A DNA stretch of 64,000 nucleotides, from NCBI GenBank assembly GCA_042701975.1, contig CP170561.1, positions 620,001 to 684,000 on the forward strand. The letters run 5' to 3'. The notes under the pieces are model-generated. The model worked only from the letters and a program-made list of their open reading frames with translations, was not told where the DNA came from and made no database searches. The stretch's first letter is position 1, and each line of letters starts with the position of its first letter. Of this stretch, positions 12,328 to 21,574 are shown piece after piece. A program made the position numbers and the translations under genes. Source of the DNA: JAFALK01 sp042701975 (GTDB taxonomy: Bacteria; Pseudomonadota; Gammaproteobacteria; Burkholderiales; Burkholderiaceae_C).

Positions 12328-14181
12328 TTACCTCGACAGCTCGATCACCATCACGCTGCGCGCCGGCAGCTTCAAGGCGCCGCCGAGTTCGACCTTCGCG
12401 CCGGTGATCACGTCCACGCCCTGGCTCTTGGCGTCGAGCATTTCCTTGAAGCGGTGCGTGTCGAGCGTGTGCTCCGTCTTGTTCTTGTTGAGCACCAGCA
12501 TGACCTTGCCCGTGGCGGTGTAGCGGAACATCACGTACACGCCCGACACCGGCGCGTAGTGCATCAGCGCGCCGTCGCGGATCACCGCACTGCCCTTGCG
12601 CCAGTTCAGCAGCTTGCGCAGCCACCCCTGCGCTTCGAGCGCCTTGGGCGCCACGCCAGCGCCGGTGAAGCCGTTGATCGTGTCGCCTTCAAAGCCGCCG
12701 GGGAAATCGGCACGCACGATGCCGTCGGCGCGCTCGCGCGGGCTGGTGAACAGCAGCTCGTCGCCGTAGAAGAACTGCGGGATGCGCTGCACGACGGAGA
12801 GATAGGCCATCGCCATCTTCCAGCTGTTCAGGTCCTCGCGCAGCAGGCTGTAGGTGCGCGGCGTGTCGTGGTTGCCGCTGAAGACGACGAGGTTCGAGGC
12901 ATCCGGATAGACAAAGTCCAGGCCCAGGGTTTCATACAGCCGCATCAGGCCGGTCTCGTTGCTGTCGCCTTCCGACAGGCTGGCCAGCACGGCGCCTTGC
13001 AGCGGGAAGTCCATCATGCTCGGCGAGCCGCCGGGGCGCTGCGCGCTCTTTTGCCAGCGCGCCACCAGCGGCGGGTGCGGCGACCATTCCTCGCCGACGA
13101 GATTGAGGTGCGGGTACTCGTTGAGGATCGCGCGGTTCCAGGCCCAGGTGAACTCGCGGTCGGAATAGGAGTACGTGTCCACGCGCAAGCCCGACAGATC
13201 GGCCTCTTCAACCCACCAGATCACCATCTGCGTGAGGTAGGTGGCGACCTCGGGGCAGCGCTGGTTCAGATCGGGCATGTACGGCGCAAACCAGCCGTCG
13301 GTGAAACGCTGAGCGTCGCTCGGCGCGGCATGCGGATCGTCGATGCTCACGCGGGCATGGTGGGTCTCGACGAAGTGCTCGGGATCGATGCGGTTGAGCC
13401 AGCTGCTGGAGGGCAGGTCCTTCATCCACCAGTGGTTGATGCCGATGTGGTTGAGCACCACGTCGTGGATCAGGCCCACGCCGCGCGCACGGCCCTGGGC
13501 CGAGAGTTCGCGGTAATCGGCCAAGCTGCCCAGGCGCGGATCGACGCGGTAGAAATCCGTCGCCGCGTAACCGTGGTAGCTCCACTTCTCGCTGTTGTTC
13601 TCCAGCACGGGCGTGGCCCAGATCTGGGTGAAGCCCATGCCGGCGATGTAGTCGAGGTGCTGGGTGAGGCCGCGCAGATTGCCGCCGTGGCGGCCGCCGT
13701 CGAAGGAGCGGTCGCGGCCTTCGAGCAGGCCTGCACGATCCTGCGCAGGCTCAGCGCGCGCGAAGCGATCCGGCACGACGAGATAGATCGCGTCTTCACG
13801 GCCAAAGCTCTTGCGCTGCGCCGAACCGGCGCGACGGGCCTTCAGCTCGTACGAAAGCTGCAGCGCGCCGGCGCTTTTTGTAGTGAGCGTGATCGCCAGC
13901 TTCTGCGCCGGTGCGTTGGCGGCGATGTCGAGATCGACGAAGAGGTAGTTCGGGCTTTGCAGCGCATGGCTGCCCGCGAGAACCACGCCCTGGCCCTGAA
14001 TCTGAACCTGGGCGGTGGCGATGCCTGCGCCATGCAGCATCAGCTGCACGCGGCTGCTCTTCATGCCCACCCACCAGTGGGGCGGTTCCATGTGATCGAC
14101 GGGGGTGGTGGCGCCGCTCGCGGCGGCCAGGGTGGTGGCAAGACTCAAGATCAATCCTGAAATTAGACGCGGCATTTTCAT
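12328..14181 (-). CDS. Exported cyclomaltodextrinase/neopullulanase-like GH13 amylase
   Basis: A 617-residue protein with a signal peptide (about 1-24). An N-terminal beta domain (HWWVGMKSSRVQLMLHG) of the cyclomaltodextrinase N type precedes the GH13 barrel. Catalytic residues: D335 in LRVDTYS, E364 in LVGEEWS and D439 in SGNHDTPR. A C-terminal beta domain ends the chain. This layout matches periplasmic or surface enzymes (SusA-like) that degrade cyclodextrins, pullulan or dextrins. It is the third gene of an amylase operon and starts in a 4-base overlap with the gene before it. Exact substrate cannot be read from sequence. Confidence 0.9.
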   Translation of the reverse strand: MKMPRLISGLILSLATTLAAASGATTPVDHMEPPHWWVGMKSSRVQLMLHGAGIATAQVQIQGQGVVLAGSHALQSPNYLFVDLDIAANAPAQKLAITLTTKSAGALQLSYELKARRAGSAQRKSFGREDAIYLVVPDRFARAEPAQDRAGLLEGRDRSFDGGRHGGNLRGLTQHLDYIAGMGFTQIWATPVLENNSEKWSYHGYAATDFYRVDPRLGSLADYRELSAQGRARGVGLIHDVVLNHIGINHWWMKDLPSSSWLNRIDPEHFVETHHARVSIDDPHAAPSDAQRFTDGWFAPYMPDLNQRCPEVATYLTQMVIWWVEEADLSGLRVDTYSYSDREFTWAWNRAILNEYPHLNLVGEEWSPHPPLVARWQKSAQRPGGSPSMMDFPLQGAVLASLSEGDSNETGLMRLYETLGLDFVYPDASNLVVFSGNHDTPRTYSLLREDLNSWKMAMAYLSVVQRIPQFFYGDELLFTSPRERADGIVRADFPGGFEGDTINGFTGAGVAPKALEAQGWLRKLLNWRKGSAVIRDGALMHYAPVSGVYVMFRYTATGKVMLVLNKNKTEHTLDTHRFKEMLDAKSQGVDVITGAKVELGGALKLPARSVMVIELSR

Positions 14182-15737
14182 GGCAGCGAGCGATAGACGA
14201 CGACGGAGAGCGGCGGAATGTCGACGGTGATGCGTCCTTCTGCATCGCTGCGCGCAGGCGGCGCGCCCTGCGGCAGCTCCGCCACGAAGGCCGCTTCGCG
14301 CGGCAGCTGTTCGAGCTGCACGCGTGCCGGCTTGTCGGCCATGTTGAGGGCGACGACGACAACGGGCTGGTCCTTCAGCCGGCGCTGGAAGCTCAGCACC
14401 GAGCCGTTGACGCGCGGCTGCTCGAAACTGCCCTGGGCAATCGCCGGCAGGCCGTTGCGCAGGGCCAGCAGCGACTTGTAGAAGGCCAGCATGGAGGCCG
14501 GATCGCCGGCTTCCACCTCAGCATTGCGCTGCGCTGCGTTGGTGGACAGCGGGCGGTAGGGCTTTGCAGCCGTGGTGAAGGGGCGGCTTGCGCCCCAGCT
14601 CATCGGGCCGCGCAATTCCTCATCGTCCTTGAGGCCCGCGGCGCCAGCCATGCCGAGCTCTTCGCCGTAGTAGATGAAGGGCGTGCCAGGCCCGAGCAGG
14701 TACGTGGCGGCGGCCAGGCGCATGCGGCGCTCGTCGCCTTCGAACTGGTCTGCGACACGGCGGCCGGCAAAGCCGTCGTGGTTGGTCAGCATGGTGGCCA
14801 TGCCGGCGGGCATGCTGGCGTAGTACTCGGCCACCTTCTCCAGCGCCTTGGCGTCGCCCTTGATCGACTTGATGATTTCGTACTGCAGGCCGAAGGCGAA
14901 AGCGCTGCCGCAGACCTCGGGCTTGGCGTAGGCCAGAGGATCGGCCGTGGCTTCGCACACGACGTAATGCTGGTGGGGGCCCGGATACGAGCGGATCAGC
15001 GTCTGCATCTGCTTCGTGAGCTTGCGGCTCTCGGGCTGGTCGTTCCAGTCCTTGGCGTTGTTCTCGATCAGGTGTGGCACGGCATCGAGGCGATAGCCGT
15101 CCAGGCCCATCTGGAGCCAGTAGCGCAGCGAGTCGAAGTGGTACTTCACGACCTTCGGGTTGCGCCAGTTGAAGTCCGGCATGTCCTTGCCGAAGATGCC
15201 CAGGTACTGCCCTGTGGGCGAGTCGTACCAGGGGTTCTTGTCGAAGACCTGCCATCCGTTCGTGTAACCCGCTACCTGAGCGTCAGCGAAGACGTACCAA
15301 TCGCGATACGGGCTCTTGCGGCTGGCCTTGGCGCTCCGGAAGTACGGATGGCTCTCGCTCGAGTGGTTGACGACGTAGTCCATGATCACGCCGATGCCGC
15401 GCTTGTGTGCCTCACGCAGCAGCACGGCCATGTCGGCGTTCGTGCCGTACTCGGGCGCGATGCGGCGGTAATCGCTCGTGGCGTAGCCGTGATCATGATC
15501 GCCGCTGGCCGTCACCGGCATCAGCCAGAGCCCGCGCACGCCGAGGTCCTTCAGGTAGTCCAGCCGCGAGACGATGCCGCGCAGATCGCCCACGCCGTCG
15601 CCGTTGCTGTCTTGGTAGCCGCGCACGAATATTTCCATGAAGGCGCCCTTCTCCCAGCCGGGCTCCAGGGCGGGTGCCTGCGCGCAGGCCGCGACGAGCG
15701 CGGCGCCAAGGAGCAGTTGCGAGGGTCGAAACATCAT
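14178..15737 (-). CDS. Exported GH13 alpha-amylase/glucosidase, possible lipoprotein
   Basis: A 519-residue GH13 enzyme. The N-terminus MMFRPSQLLLGAALVAAC is a signal sequence; VAAC could be a lipobox, which would anchor the protein. The barrel shows SNGDGVGDLRG and the catalytic residues D218 (YRLDAVP), E262 (VVCEATADP) and D321 (LTNHDGF). The SNGDGxGD calcium-type loop places it with oligo-glucosidases and short alpha-amylases. It overlaps both flanking amylase genes by 4 bases. It is clearly homologous to the upstream gene, so the two are probably an old tandem duplication. The second methionine is an alternative start. Confidence 0.9.
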   Translation of the reverse strand: MMFRPSQLLLGAALVAACAQAPALEPGWEKGAFMEIFVRGYQDSNGDGVGDLRGIVSRLDYLKDLGVRGLWLMPVTASGDHDHGYATSDYRRIAPEYGTNADMAVLLREAHKRGIGVIMDYVVNHSSESHPYFRSAKASRKSPYRDWYVFADAQVAGYTNGWQVFDKNPWYDSPTGQYLGIFGKDMPDFNWRNPKVVKYHFDSLRYWLQMGLDGYRLDAVPHLIENNAKDWNDQPESRKLTKQMQTLIRSYPGPHQHYVVCEATADPLAYAKPEVCGSAFAFGLQYEIIKSIKGDAKALEKVAEYYASMPAGMATMLTNHDGFAGRRVADQFEGDERRMRLAAATYLLGPGTPFIYYGEELGMAGAAGLKDDEELRGPMSWGASRPFTTAAKPYRPLSTNAAQRNAEVEAGDPASMLAFYKSLLALRNGLPAIAQGSFEQPRVNGSVLSFQRRLKDQPVVVVALNMADKPARVQLEQLPREAAFVAELPQGAPPARSDAEGRITVDIPPLSVVVYRSLP

Positions 15738-17371
15738 GGGGTCACCTGGAAGACGAGCAGCGATTGTGCAGGCAGGGCGATATCCATCTGACCCGAAGCG
15801 TTGGCGCTGCTAGCGGCCAATCCACTCGGATAGAGGCCCTGCAAGGCGGCGCCGCTGCCCAGGCCTGTGACATGCGCCGTGGCCGCCGCCGCGCCGTAGT
15901 TGATGATCACCAGCGCACGCGAGCCGCTGGTGGTGGAGCGCTGAAACTGCAGCAGTGTGCCGCTGCTCGCGGCCTGCGCATAGTCGCCCTGCGACAGCGC
16001 CGGCACGCTGTTGCGCAGCGCGAGCAGGGCCTTGTAGAAGTTCAGCAGCGAAGCGGGATCGGCCGCCTGGGTCGCCACGTTGTTCGTGCCCGCGTTGGCA
16101 GACAATGCACGGTACGGCGCGGCGGTGCTGAAGCCGGCCGTTGTGGCATCGCCCGTCCAGCTCATCGGCGTGCGCAGCGAGGCATCGCCGCTGAGCGTGC
16201 CGGCCGCGGCCATGCCGATCTCTTCGCCGTAATAGATGAAGGGCGTGCCCGGCAGCAGCAGCGTGGTGGCCGCGGCCAGCTTGTAACGCGCCACGTCGCC
16301 GTTCAGCTGGTTCCACACGCGCGTGCCCGCAAAGCTGTCGTGGTTGGACAGGAAGGCGGCCATGCCGGTGGGCGCGGTCTTGTAGTAGTCCGCCACCTTC
16401 TGCACGGCCGTGGCGTCGCCGCGCGCGGCGGCGAGGATGTTGTCCTTGAGGTCAAAGGCGAAGGCGCCGCCGCAGGCCGTGGTCTTGCCGAAACCCTGCG
16501 GGTCGTCCGGCGCCTCGCACACCATGTAGCGCTGCGCATAGCCGGCCACGAGGTTCTGCACGCTCTGCATCAGCGCATAGTTCTGCGGCTGGTCAAGCCA
16601 GAGGCTGGCACCGTTCTCGAAGAGATTGCCCACCGCGTCGAAGCGGAAGCCGTCCACGCCACGGTTGAGCCAGAAGCGCAGATTGCTCTGGTGCCAGGCG
16701 GCGACGTCCGCATTGAAGAGATTGAAGTCCGGCATGGTGTCCGAGAACGGGGCGTAGTAGGCGCCCGTCGGGATGCCGCGCCACGGGTTGCCGCCGTAGA
16801 TGCTCCAGCCGCTCGGCACCGAAGCCTGCCACACGTACCAGTTGCGGTAGGCGCTGCCCATGCCCCAGCGTGAACTCAGGAAGATCGGGTTCTGCGCGGC
16901 GCTGTGGTTCATCACGTAGTCGAGCACCACGCCGATGCCGCGCGCGTGGGCCTGGCGCAGCAGCTCGTCGAGGTCGGCGAGGCTGCCGTAGGCCGTCTCG
17001 ACATCGCGGTAGTTGGCGACGGCGTAGCCATGGTCGTGGTCCTGGCTGGCCGCGATGGGCATCAGCCACAGGCCTTTGACGCCGAGGTCTTTGAGGTAGT
17101 CGAGTTTGGCCGTCAGCCCGCGCAGATCGCCGATGCCGTCGCCGTTGCTGTCGGCATAGCTGCGCACGAAGATCTGCATGAAGGCGCCGTGCTGCCAGCC
17201 AGCAGGCAGGCTGCTACCGGGGTCTGCGGCCGAGATGGCGCTGACATCGGCCGCCGGTACGCTGGGCATGTCGTTCGGAGGCGGCACGTCCGGACTGGCA
17301 CCGCCACCGCCGCCGCCACCTCCGCACGCGGCCAGCGCGAACGCAAGCGACAACAGCAGCAGCGCCCGCAT
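15734..17371 (-). CDS. Alpha-amylase lipoprotein (GH13)
   Basis: A 545-residue GH13 enzyme starting at ATG 17369-17371. That start gives a compact lipoprotein signal MRALLLLSLAFALAAC followed by a run of glycines, a typical flexible linker behind an acylated cysteine. An upstream in-frame ATG would add 19 residues and spoil the signal peptide. Catalytic residues: D245 (FRFDAVGN), E286 (MVCEAPDDP) and D345 (LSNHDSF). It is the first gene of the three-amylase operon. Its promoter region is shared with the divergent pullulanase and contains a 9-bp inverted repeat. It likely acts at the outer membrane on starch or dextrins. Confidence 0.92.
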   Translation of the reverse strand: MRALLLLSLAFALAACGGGGGGGGASPDVPPPNDMPSVPAADVSAISAADPGSSLPAGWQHGAFMQIFVRSYADSNGDGIGDLRGLTAKLDYLKDLGVKGLWLMPIAASQDHDHGYAVANYRDVETAYGSLADLDELLRQAHARGIGVVLDYVMNHSAAQNPIFLSSRWGMGSAYRNWYVWQASVPSGWSIYGGNPWRGIPTGAYYAPFSDTMPDFNLFNADVAAWHQSNLRFWLNRGVDGFRFDAVGNLFENGASLWLDQPQNYALMQSVQNLVAGYAQRYMVCEAPDDPQGFGKTTACGGAFAFDLKDNILAAARGDATAVQKVADYYKTAPTGMAAFLSNHDSFAGTRVWNQLNGDVARYKLAAATTLLLPGTPFIYYGEEIGMAAAGTLSGDASLRTPMSWTGDATTAGFSTAAPYRALSANAGTNNVATQAADPASLLNFYKALLALRNSVPALSQGDYAQAASSGTLLQFQRSTTSGSRALVIINYGAAAATAHVTGLGSGAALQGLYPSGLAASSANASGQMDIALPAQSLLVFQVTP

Positions 17372-17402
17372 CGATCGCTTGGATGTAGCCAAATTACATT
17401 GT

Positions 17403-17434
17403 CTCCGTATGATTTTGGCGGCAAGCATACGGAG
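17403..17434. promoter_or_regulatory. 9-bp perfect inverted repeat between divergent amylase and pullulanase genes
   Basis: CTCCGTATG (17403-17411) is repeated inverted as CATACGGAG (17426-17434) with a 14-base spacer. The site sits 31 bases upstream of the amylase start and 75 upstream of the preferred pullulanase start, well placed to control both directions. Nearby, GTAG-TTTTG-CTAC in 17471-17485 is a second small dyad. An operator for a maltose/starch-responsive regulator is the natural reading, but no regulator gene is in the window. Confidence 0.55.
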
Positions 17435-17509
17435 TCTGCTGAGTTACAGAAAGAGTAGATCGGGTAAATTTGTAGTTTTGCTACTCAAACAATGAGAACG
17501 GAGACGGCA

Positions 17510-20113
17510 ATGAAGAAGGTTTGGCTGCTGGGCCTGGGGTGCCTGCTGACGGGAATGGGCGCACAGGCGGCCAGCCTGTCAGATTGCGATGGGCCGGCGG
17601 CCGCCGTTCTTGCGTCGGACACCAAGACGCTGCCCGCGCAGGCCTACTGGCTGGACCGGGCGCGCTTGCAATGGCCGGGCATGAAGGCGCAGACCGGCAC
17701 ACGCTTCGCGCTCTATCTCGCCAGCCACGGCAGCCTGCAGGCGCAAGCCGGCCAGGCCGTGCGCGGCGCCGATCTGCGACTGGCCCTCACGGAAGACTCC
17801 GCCGCTCTGCCCGTCGCCTTCAAGTTCATCGGCGAAGGCCCGCGCCTGCGGCTGCAGGCCAAGCCTTCGCCCGAGCTGCTGCGCGGCGAATTGCTGTTGG
17901 TGGCCGAAGACGCGCAGGGCCGCGTGATCGCCGCCACGCGCACGCAAACGCCTGGCGCTCTCGATGACTGGTTTGCAGCGGACACCAAGGCCGAACTCGG
18001 TGCGCACCCCGGCGCCAAGTCCACCGCCATCGCTCTTTGGGCGCCCACGGCGCGCTCCGTCGGTCTGTGCCGGTACGCCGACAGCCATTCGCCCGCCCGC
18101 AGCCTCACAGCCATGAAGCGCAAGCCGGGCAGCGGGGTCTGGAACACCGCCGTAACCGGCAATCTCGACGGCAGCTACTACCGCTACCTCGTCGAAGTCT
18201 TCGTGCCCCGCACCGGCTGGGTGCGCAACCTCGTCACCGACCCGTATTCGGTGAGCCTGTCCGCCGATTCGCTGCGCAGCTATGTGGCCCGACTCGATCC
18301 CTACGAGGGCGCGCGTCCGCCGGCGAAGGCCAACACCGATCTCGTCGTCTACGAGCTGCACGCGCGCGACTTCTCCATCGGCGACGCCACCGTGCCCGCC
18401 GAGCATCGCGGCAAGTACCTCGCCTTCACGGACAGCGCCTCGCAAGGCATGCAGCGCCTGAAGGAGCTGGCCCGCGCAGGCATCACGGACGTCCACTTGC
18501 TGCCCGTCTTTGACATCGCCAGCATTCCTGAGCGCGGCTGCAAGACACCCGCCGTGCCCGCCGCCGCACCCGACAGCGAAGCGCAGCAAGCCGCCGTGAT
18601 GCAGGTCGCCGCCGAGGACTGTTTCAACTGGGGCTACGACCCGCAGCACTACGGCGCGCCGGAGGGCAGCTATTCGAGCAACGCCGATGACGGTGCCGTG
18701 CGCGTTCGCGAATTCCGCGCCATGGTGCAAGGCCTGCACGCCGCCGGCCTGCGCGTGGGCATGGACGTGGTCTACAACCACACGAGCCACGCGGGCCAGA
18801 ACCCGAAGTCCGTGCTCGATCGCATCGTGCCCGGCTACTACCAGCGCCTGAACGCGCAGGGCGAAGTCGAGCATTCCACCTGCTGCGACAACACGGCCAC
18901 CGAGCACCGCATGATGGCCAAGCTGATGATCGACACGGCCGTGCGCTGGGTGCGCGATTTCGGCATCGACTCACTGCGCTTCGACCTGATGGCGCACCAG
19001 CCGCGCGAGGCGATGGAAGCGCTGCAAGTCGCCGTGGACAAGGCGCGCGGTGGCCACGTCAACCTGATCGGAGAGGGCTGGAATTTTGGCGAGATCGCCA
19101 ATGGCGCGAGGTTCAAGCAGGCTTCGCAGCTTTCGCTGAACGGCAGCGGCATCGGCACCTTCAGCGATCGCGGCCGTGATGCGGTGCGCGGCGGCAGCGC
19201 GGGCGATTCGGGCCAGGCGATGATCGACCACAAGGGCTTCATCAACGGCGCCGTTGATCCCGCCACGACGGACATGGTGCGCGTGGGGCTGGCCGGTTCG
19301 CTGCGCGGCTTCCAGCTGAGCGGCAAGCGGCTGGATGCGATTGCGTATGGGGATCAACCTGCCGGTTATGCCACCGAGCCCGGCGAGGTCGTCAACTACG
19401 TGGAGAACCACGACAACCAGACGCTGTTCGACATCAACCTCTACAAGCTGCCACAAGCCCTGCCAATGGCCGAGCGCGTGCGCGTGCAGATGCTGGCTGC
19501 GGCGGTGGTCGCCTTCAGCCCCGGCGTGGCCTATTTCCACGCAGGCATCGAGGGCCTGCGTTCCAAATCGCTGGATCGCAACAGCTTCGATTCGGGCGAC
19601 TGGTTCAATCGACTGGACTGGTCCGACCGTGACAACGGCTTTGCCGCTGGCCTGCCGCCCGCACAAGACAACGGCAAGGACTGGCCGCTGATGCGCGCGC
19701 TGCTGGCCGATGCCAGCCTGAAGCCCACGCCGGCCGACATTGCGCAGAGCCGCGCGATGTTCCTGGACCTCCTGCGCCTGCGCGCCAGCACGCCACTGCT
19801 GCACCTGGGCTCGGCGCGCGAGATCGAGCAGCGGCTGCATTTCGTGAACACCAATGACGCGCGGCTGATCGCCGCCGAGATCGACGGTGCGGGTCTTGCG
19901 GGTGCCAAGTTCAAGCGCGTCGTCTACGCGATCAACGCGGCAGACACAACGCTTGATTTCGGCGCCGCCGACGCCGCCGGTCAGGCCTTCGCCCTGCATC
20001 CGATCCACCTCACGGGCGCCGATGGACGTCCTCGCGAACAAGCCCGCTTCGACCGCGCCACCGGCCGCTTCAGCGTGCCGCCGCGGACCGCCCTGGTCTG
20101 GGTGCTGGAATGA
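17510..20113 (+). CDS. pulA: Secreted pullulanase-type alpha-1,6-glucosidase
   Basis: An 867-residue GH13 debranching enzyme. I start it at ATG 17510 (MKKVWLLGLGCLLTG, a clean signal peptide ending AQA-A), because ACGGAGACG lies just upstream; an ATG at 17492 would add six residues and lacks a binding site. A CBM48-like domain (IALWAPTARSVGLCRY, about residues 165-250) precedes the barrel. Catalytic residues: D492 (LRFDLMAH), E522 (IGEGWNFGE) and D635 (VENHDNQ); YNHTSHAG matches pullulanases. It opens alpha-1,6 branches outside the cytoplasm, complementing the divergent amylases. Confidence 0.93.
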   Translation: MKKVWLLGLGCLLTGMGAQAASLSDCDGPAAAVLASDTKTLPAQAYWLDRARLQWPGMKAQTGTRFALYLASHGSLQAQAGQAVRGADLRLALTEDSAALPVAFKFIGEGPRLRLQAKPSPELLRGELLLVAEDAQGRVIAATRTQTPGALDDWFAADTKAELGAHPGAKSTAIALWAPTARSVGLCRYADSHSPARSLTAMKRKPGSGVWNTAVTGNLDGSYYRYLVEVFVPRTGWVRNLVTDPYSVSLSADSLRSYVARLDPYEGARPPAKANTDLVVYELHARDFSIGDATVPAEHRGKYLAFTDSASQGMQRLKELARAGITDVHLLPVFDIASIPERGCKTPAVPAAAPDSEAQQAAVMQVAAEDCFNWGYDPQHYGAPEGSYSSNADDGAVRVREFRAMVQGLHAAGLRVGMDVVYNHTSHAGQNPKSVLDRIVPGYYQRLNAQGEVEHSTCCDNTATEHRMMAKLMIDTAVRWVRDFGIDSLRFDLMAHQPREAMEALQVAVDKARGGHVNLIGEGWNFGEIANGARFKQASQLSLNGSGIGTFSDRGRDAVRGGSAGDSGQAMIDHKGFINGAVDPATTDMVRVGLAGSLRGFQLSGKRLDAIAYGDQPAGYATEPGEVVNYVENHDNQTLFDINLYKLPQALPMAERVRVQMLAAAVVAFSPGVAYFHAGIEGLRSKSLDRNSFDSGDWFNRLDWSDRDNGFAAGLPPAQDNGKDWPLMRALLADASLKPTPADIAQSRAMFLDLLRLRASTPLLHLGSAREIEQRLHFVNTNDARLIAAEIDGAGLAGAKFKRVVYAINAADTTLDFGAADAAGQAFALHPIHLTGADGRPREQARFDRATGRFSVPPRTALVWVLE

Positions 20114-20142
20114 AAGGCTGAGGCCGCCGCGACAATAGCGGC

Positions 20143-20901
20143 ATGGCCGGACTTCCACCCTCACTCCAACTCGAAGGCGCGCTCGCGCGCATCACCCTGC
20201 GCCGCCCGGCGCTGGCCAACCGCCTGGAGCTCGAAGACCTCGAGACCCTGCGCGCCCAGCTCGACCAGGTCAACGCGCGGCCCGAGGTGCGCGTGCTGCT
20301 GCTCACGGCGGAAGGCCGGCATTTCTGCAGCGGCTTCAACATCCACGCCGCCCCGGGCGTCGATGCTGGCGCGCTGTTCGAGGGCCTCTCGGACGACTGG
20401 GAAGCAGCCCGCCCGGTGACCGTCGCGGCTATCCACGGCGGCATCTACGGCGGCGCCACCGATCTCGCGCTGGCCTGCGATTTCCGGCTCGGTTCGCACC
20501 CCTGCGAGATGTTCGTGCCGGCTGCGCGCCTGGGCCTGCACTTCTACCGCGGCGGGATGCAACGCTATGTGACGCGCCTGGGCCTGGCGTGGGCCAAGCG
20601 GGTGCTGCTGGCCGGCGAGACGCTGGACGCGGAAACCATGCTGTCCAGCGGCTTCCTGGACCGGCTGCTGCCGGATGCGGCAGCGCTCGACGGCGCCGTG
20701 GACGCGCTGCTGGAACAACTGCTTGCCATGGCGCCGCTGGCCCTGCTGGGCATGAAGAAGCACCTCAATGCCATCGCCCGCAACGCCCTTGAAGAATCGG
20801 CCTTGCGCACCGATCTGCAGGTCTGCAATGCCTCCGCAGATCTGGCCGAAGGTCTGGCCGCCTGGGCTACCAAACGCAAGCCCGATTTTCAAGGCCGGTA
20901 A
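20143..20901 (+). CDS. Enoyl-CoA hydratase/isomerase (crotonase) family protein, atypical active site
   Basis: A 252-residue crotonase-fold protein. The oxyanion-hole blocks are recognisable: HFCSGFNIHA near residue 65 and GGIYGGATDLALACDFRLG near 100. The two glutamates used by enoyl-CoA hydratases are not in place: the usual PE before LGL is PA (FVPAARLGLHF), and the second site reads AWAKRVLLAG. Hydratase activity is therefore doubtful; an isomerase, a different acyl-CoA reaction, or a non-catalytic role are alternatives. It stands alone, 29 bases after the pullulanase, with a weak ribosome binding site. Confidence 0.8.
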   Translation: MAGLPPSLQLEGALARITLRRPALANRLELEDLETLRAQLDQVNARPEVRVLLLTAEGRHFCSGFNIHAAPGVDAGALFEGLSDDWEAARPVTVAAIHGGIYGGATDLALACDFRLGSHPCEMFVPAARLGLHFYRGGMQRYVTRLGLAWAKRVLLAGETLDAETMLSSGFLDRLLPDAAALDGAVDALLEQLLAMAPLALLGMKKHLNAIARNALEESALRTDLQVCNASADLAEGLAAWATKRKPDFQGR

Positions 20902-21058
20902 ATAAGACCGAAGGGCTACGGGACTTCGCTAAGCCGGGGTCTTGCCAAATCAGCGAAAATAGGGGTGCGCCGAGTACTGGCCGCCCTGGTATCGAGGAAA
21001 TCCGGGGCGGGACCCGCGGCAGGCAATTCACACAAGCAATCAACTCAGGATCCAAAGC

Positions 21059-21295
21059 GTGGCCAAGGAAAGCACCAAGACGACCATCGAAGCCGATGGT
21101 CTGCGCTACCGCTCGAAAGCACCGGGCTCGCCGTTCGCGGCAACTTCTTCTTTTGGAGCGGCAACCATGTCCTGCTTCCTGTGCGGCAAGCATCGCCCTC
21201 GTGCCATGCTGAAGTCCAAGAAGCTGCTGGGCAAATCGCAGCCGGTGTGCTCGCCCTCTTGCAAGGAGCTGGAAGCCCAGCTCGCAGCGAAGTAG
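21059..21295 (+). CDS. Small four-cysteine protein, paralogue 1 (GTG start)
   Basis: A 78-residue protein. GTG at 21059 is preceded by AGGA (21047-21050). It contains ADGLRYRSKAPGSPF, then CFLCGKHRPRAML and VCSPSC, giving CxxC plus CxxxC, a likely zinc-binding pair. A second gene at 22507 encodes a clear paralogue with DGLRYESKLSGSPF, CFKCGKHRP and VCKPQC. I do not know a named family. It is followed by a strong intrinsic terminator, so it is an independent short transcript. Binding of metal or nucleic acid is a guess from the cysteine pattern only. Confidence 0.75.
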   Translation: MAKESTKTTIEADGLRYRSKAPGSPFAATSSFGAATMSCFLCGKHRPRAMLKSKKLLGKSQPVCSPSCKELEAQLAAK

Positions 21296-21313
21296 TCAAA
21301 CGCAATCGGGGAG

Positions 21314-21350
21314 CCGGGTCGCTTCACAGTGACCCGGTTCTTCATCTTTT
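21314..21350 (+). terminator. Intrinsic terminator after the small four-cysteine gene
   Basis: CCGGGTC (21314-21320) pairs with GACCCGG (21331-21337) across a 10-base loop, followed by TTCTTCATCTTTT. It lies 19 bases after the stop of the small gene. The remaining bases to 21574 hold no gene I can support. Confidence 0.8.
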
Positions 21351-21574
21351 GCCCGCCCCCTTGCCGTCAGATGCGGCAGGCTGCGGTGGCGCAGCGGCTC
21401 GCAACACCTGTTGAGCTACGCTGACCCGCACGGGCATGGCCACAGACAGCTCGGGCACCTCGCGCTGACGCGCGACGGATCGGGGATGGAAGAAGACGCC
21501 GAACATGATGGATCGCACATGGCTCTGTGCGGCTCGTCTTCAAGTCCCGAACAAACCCTTGTCGAAGACGCGCA

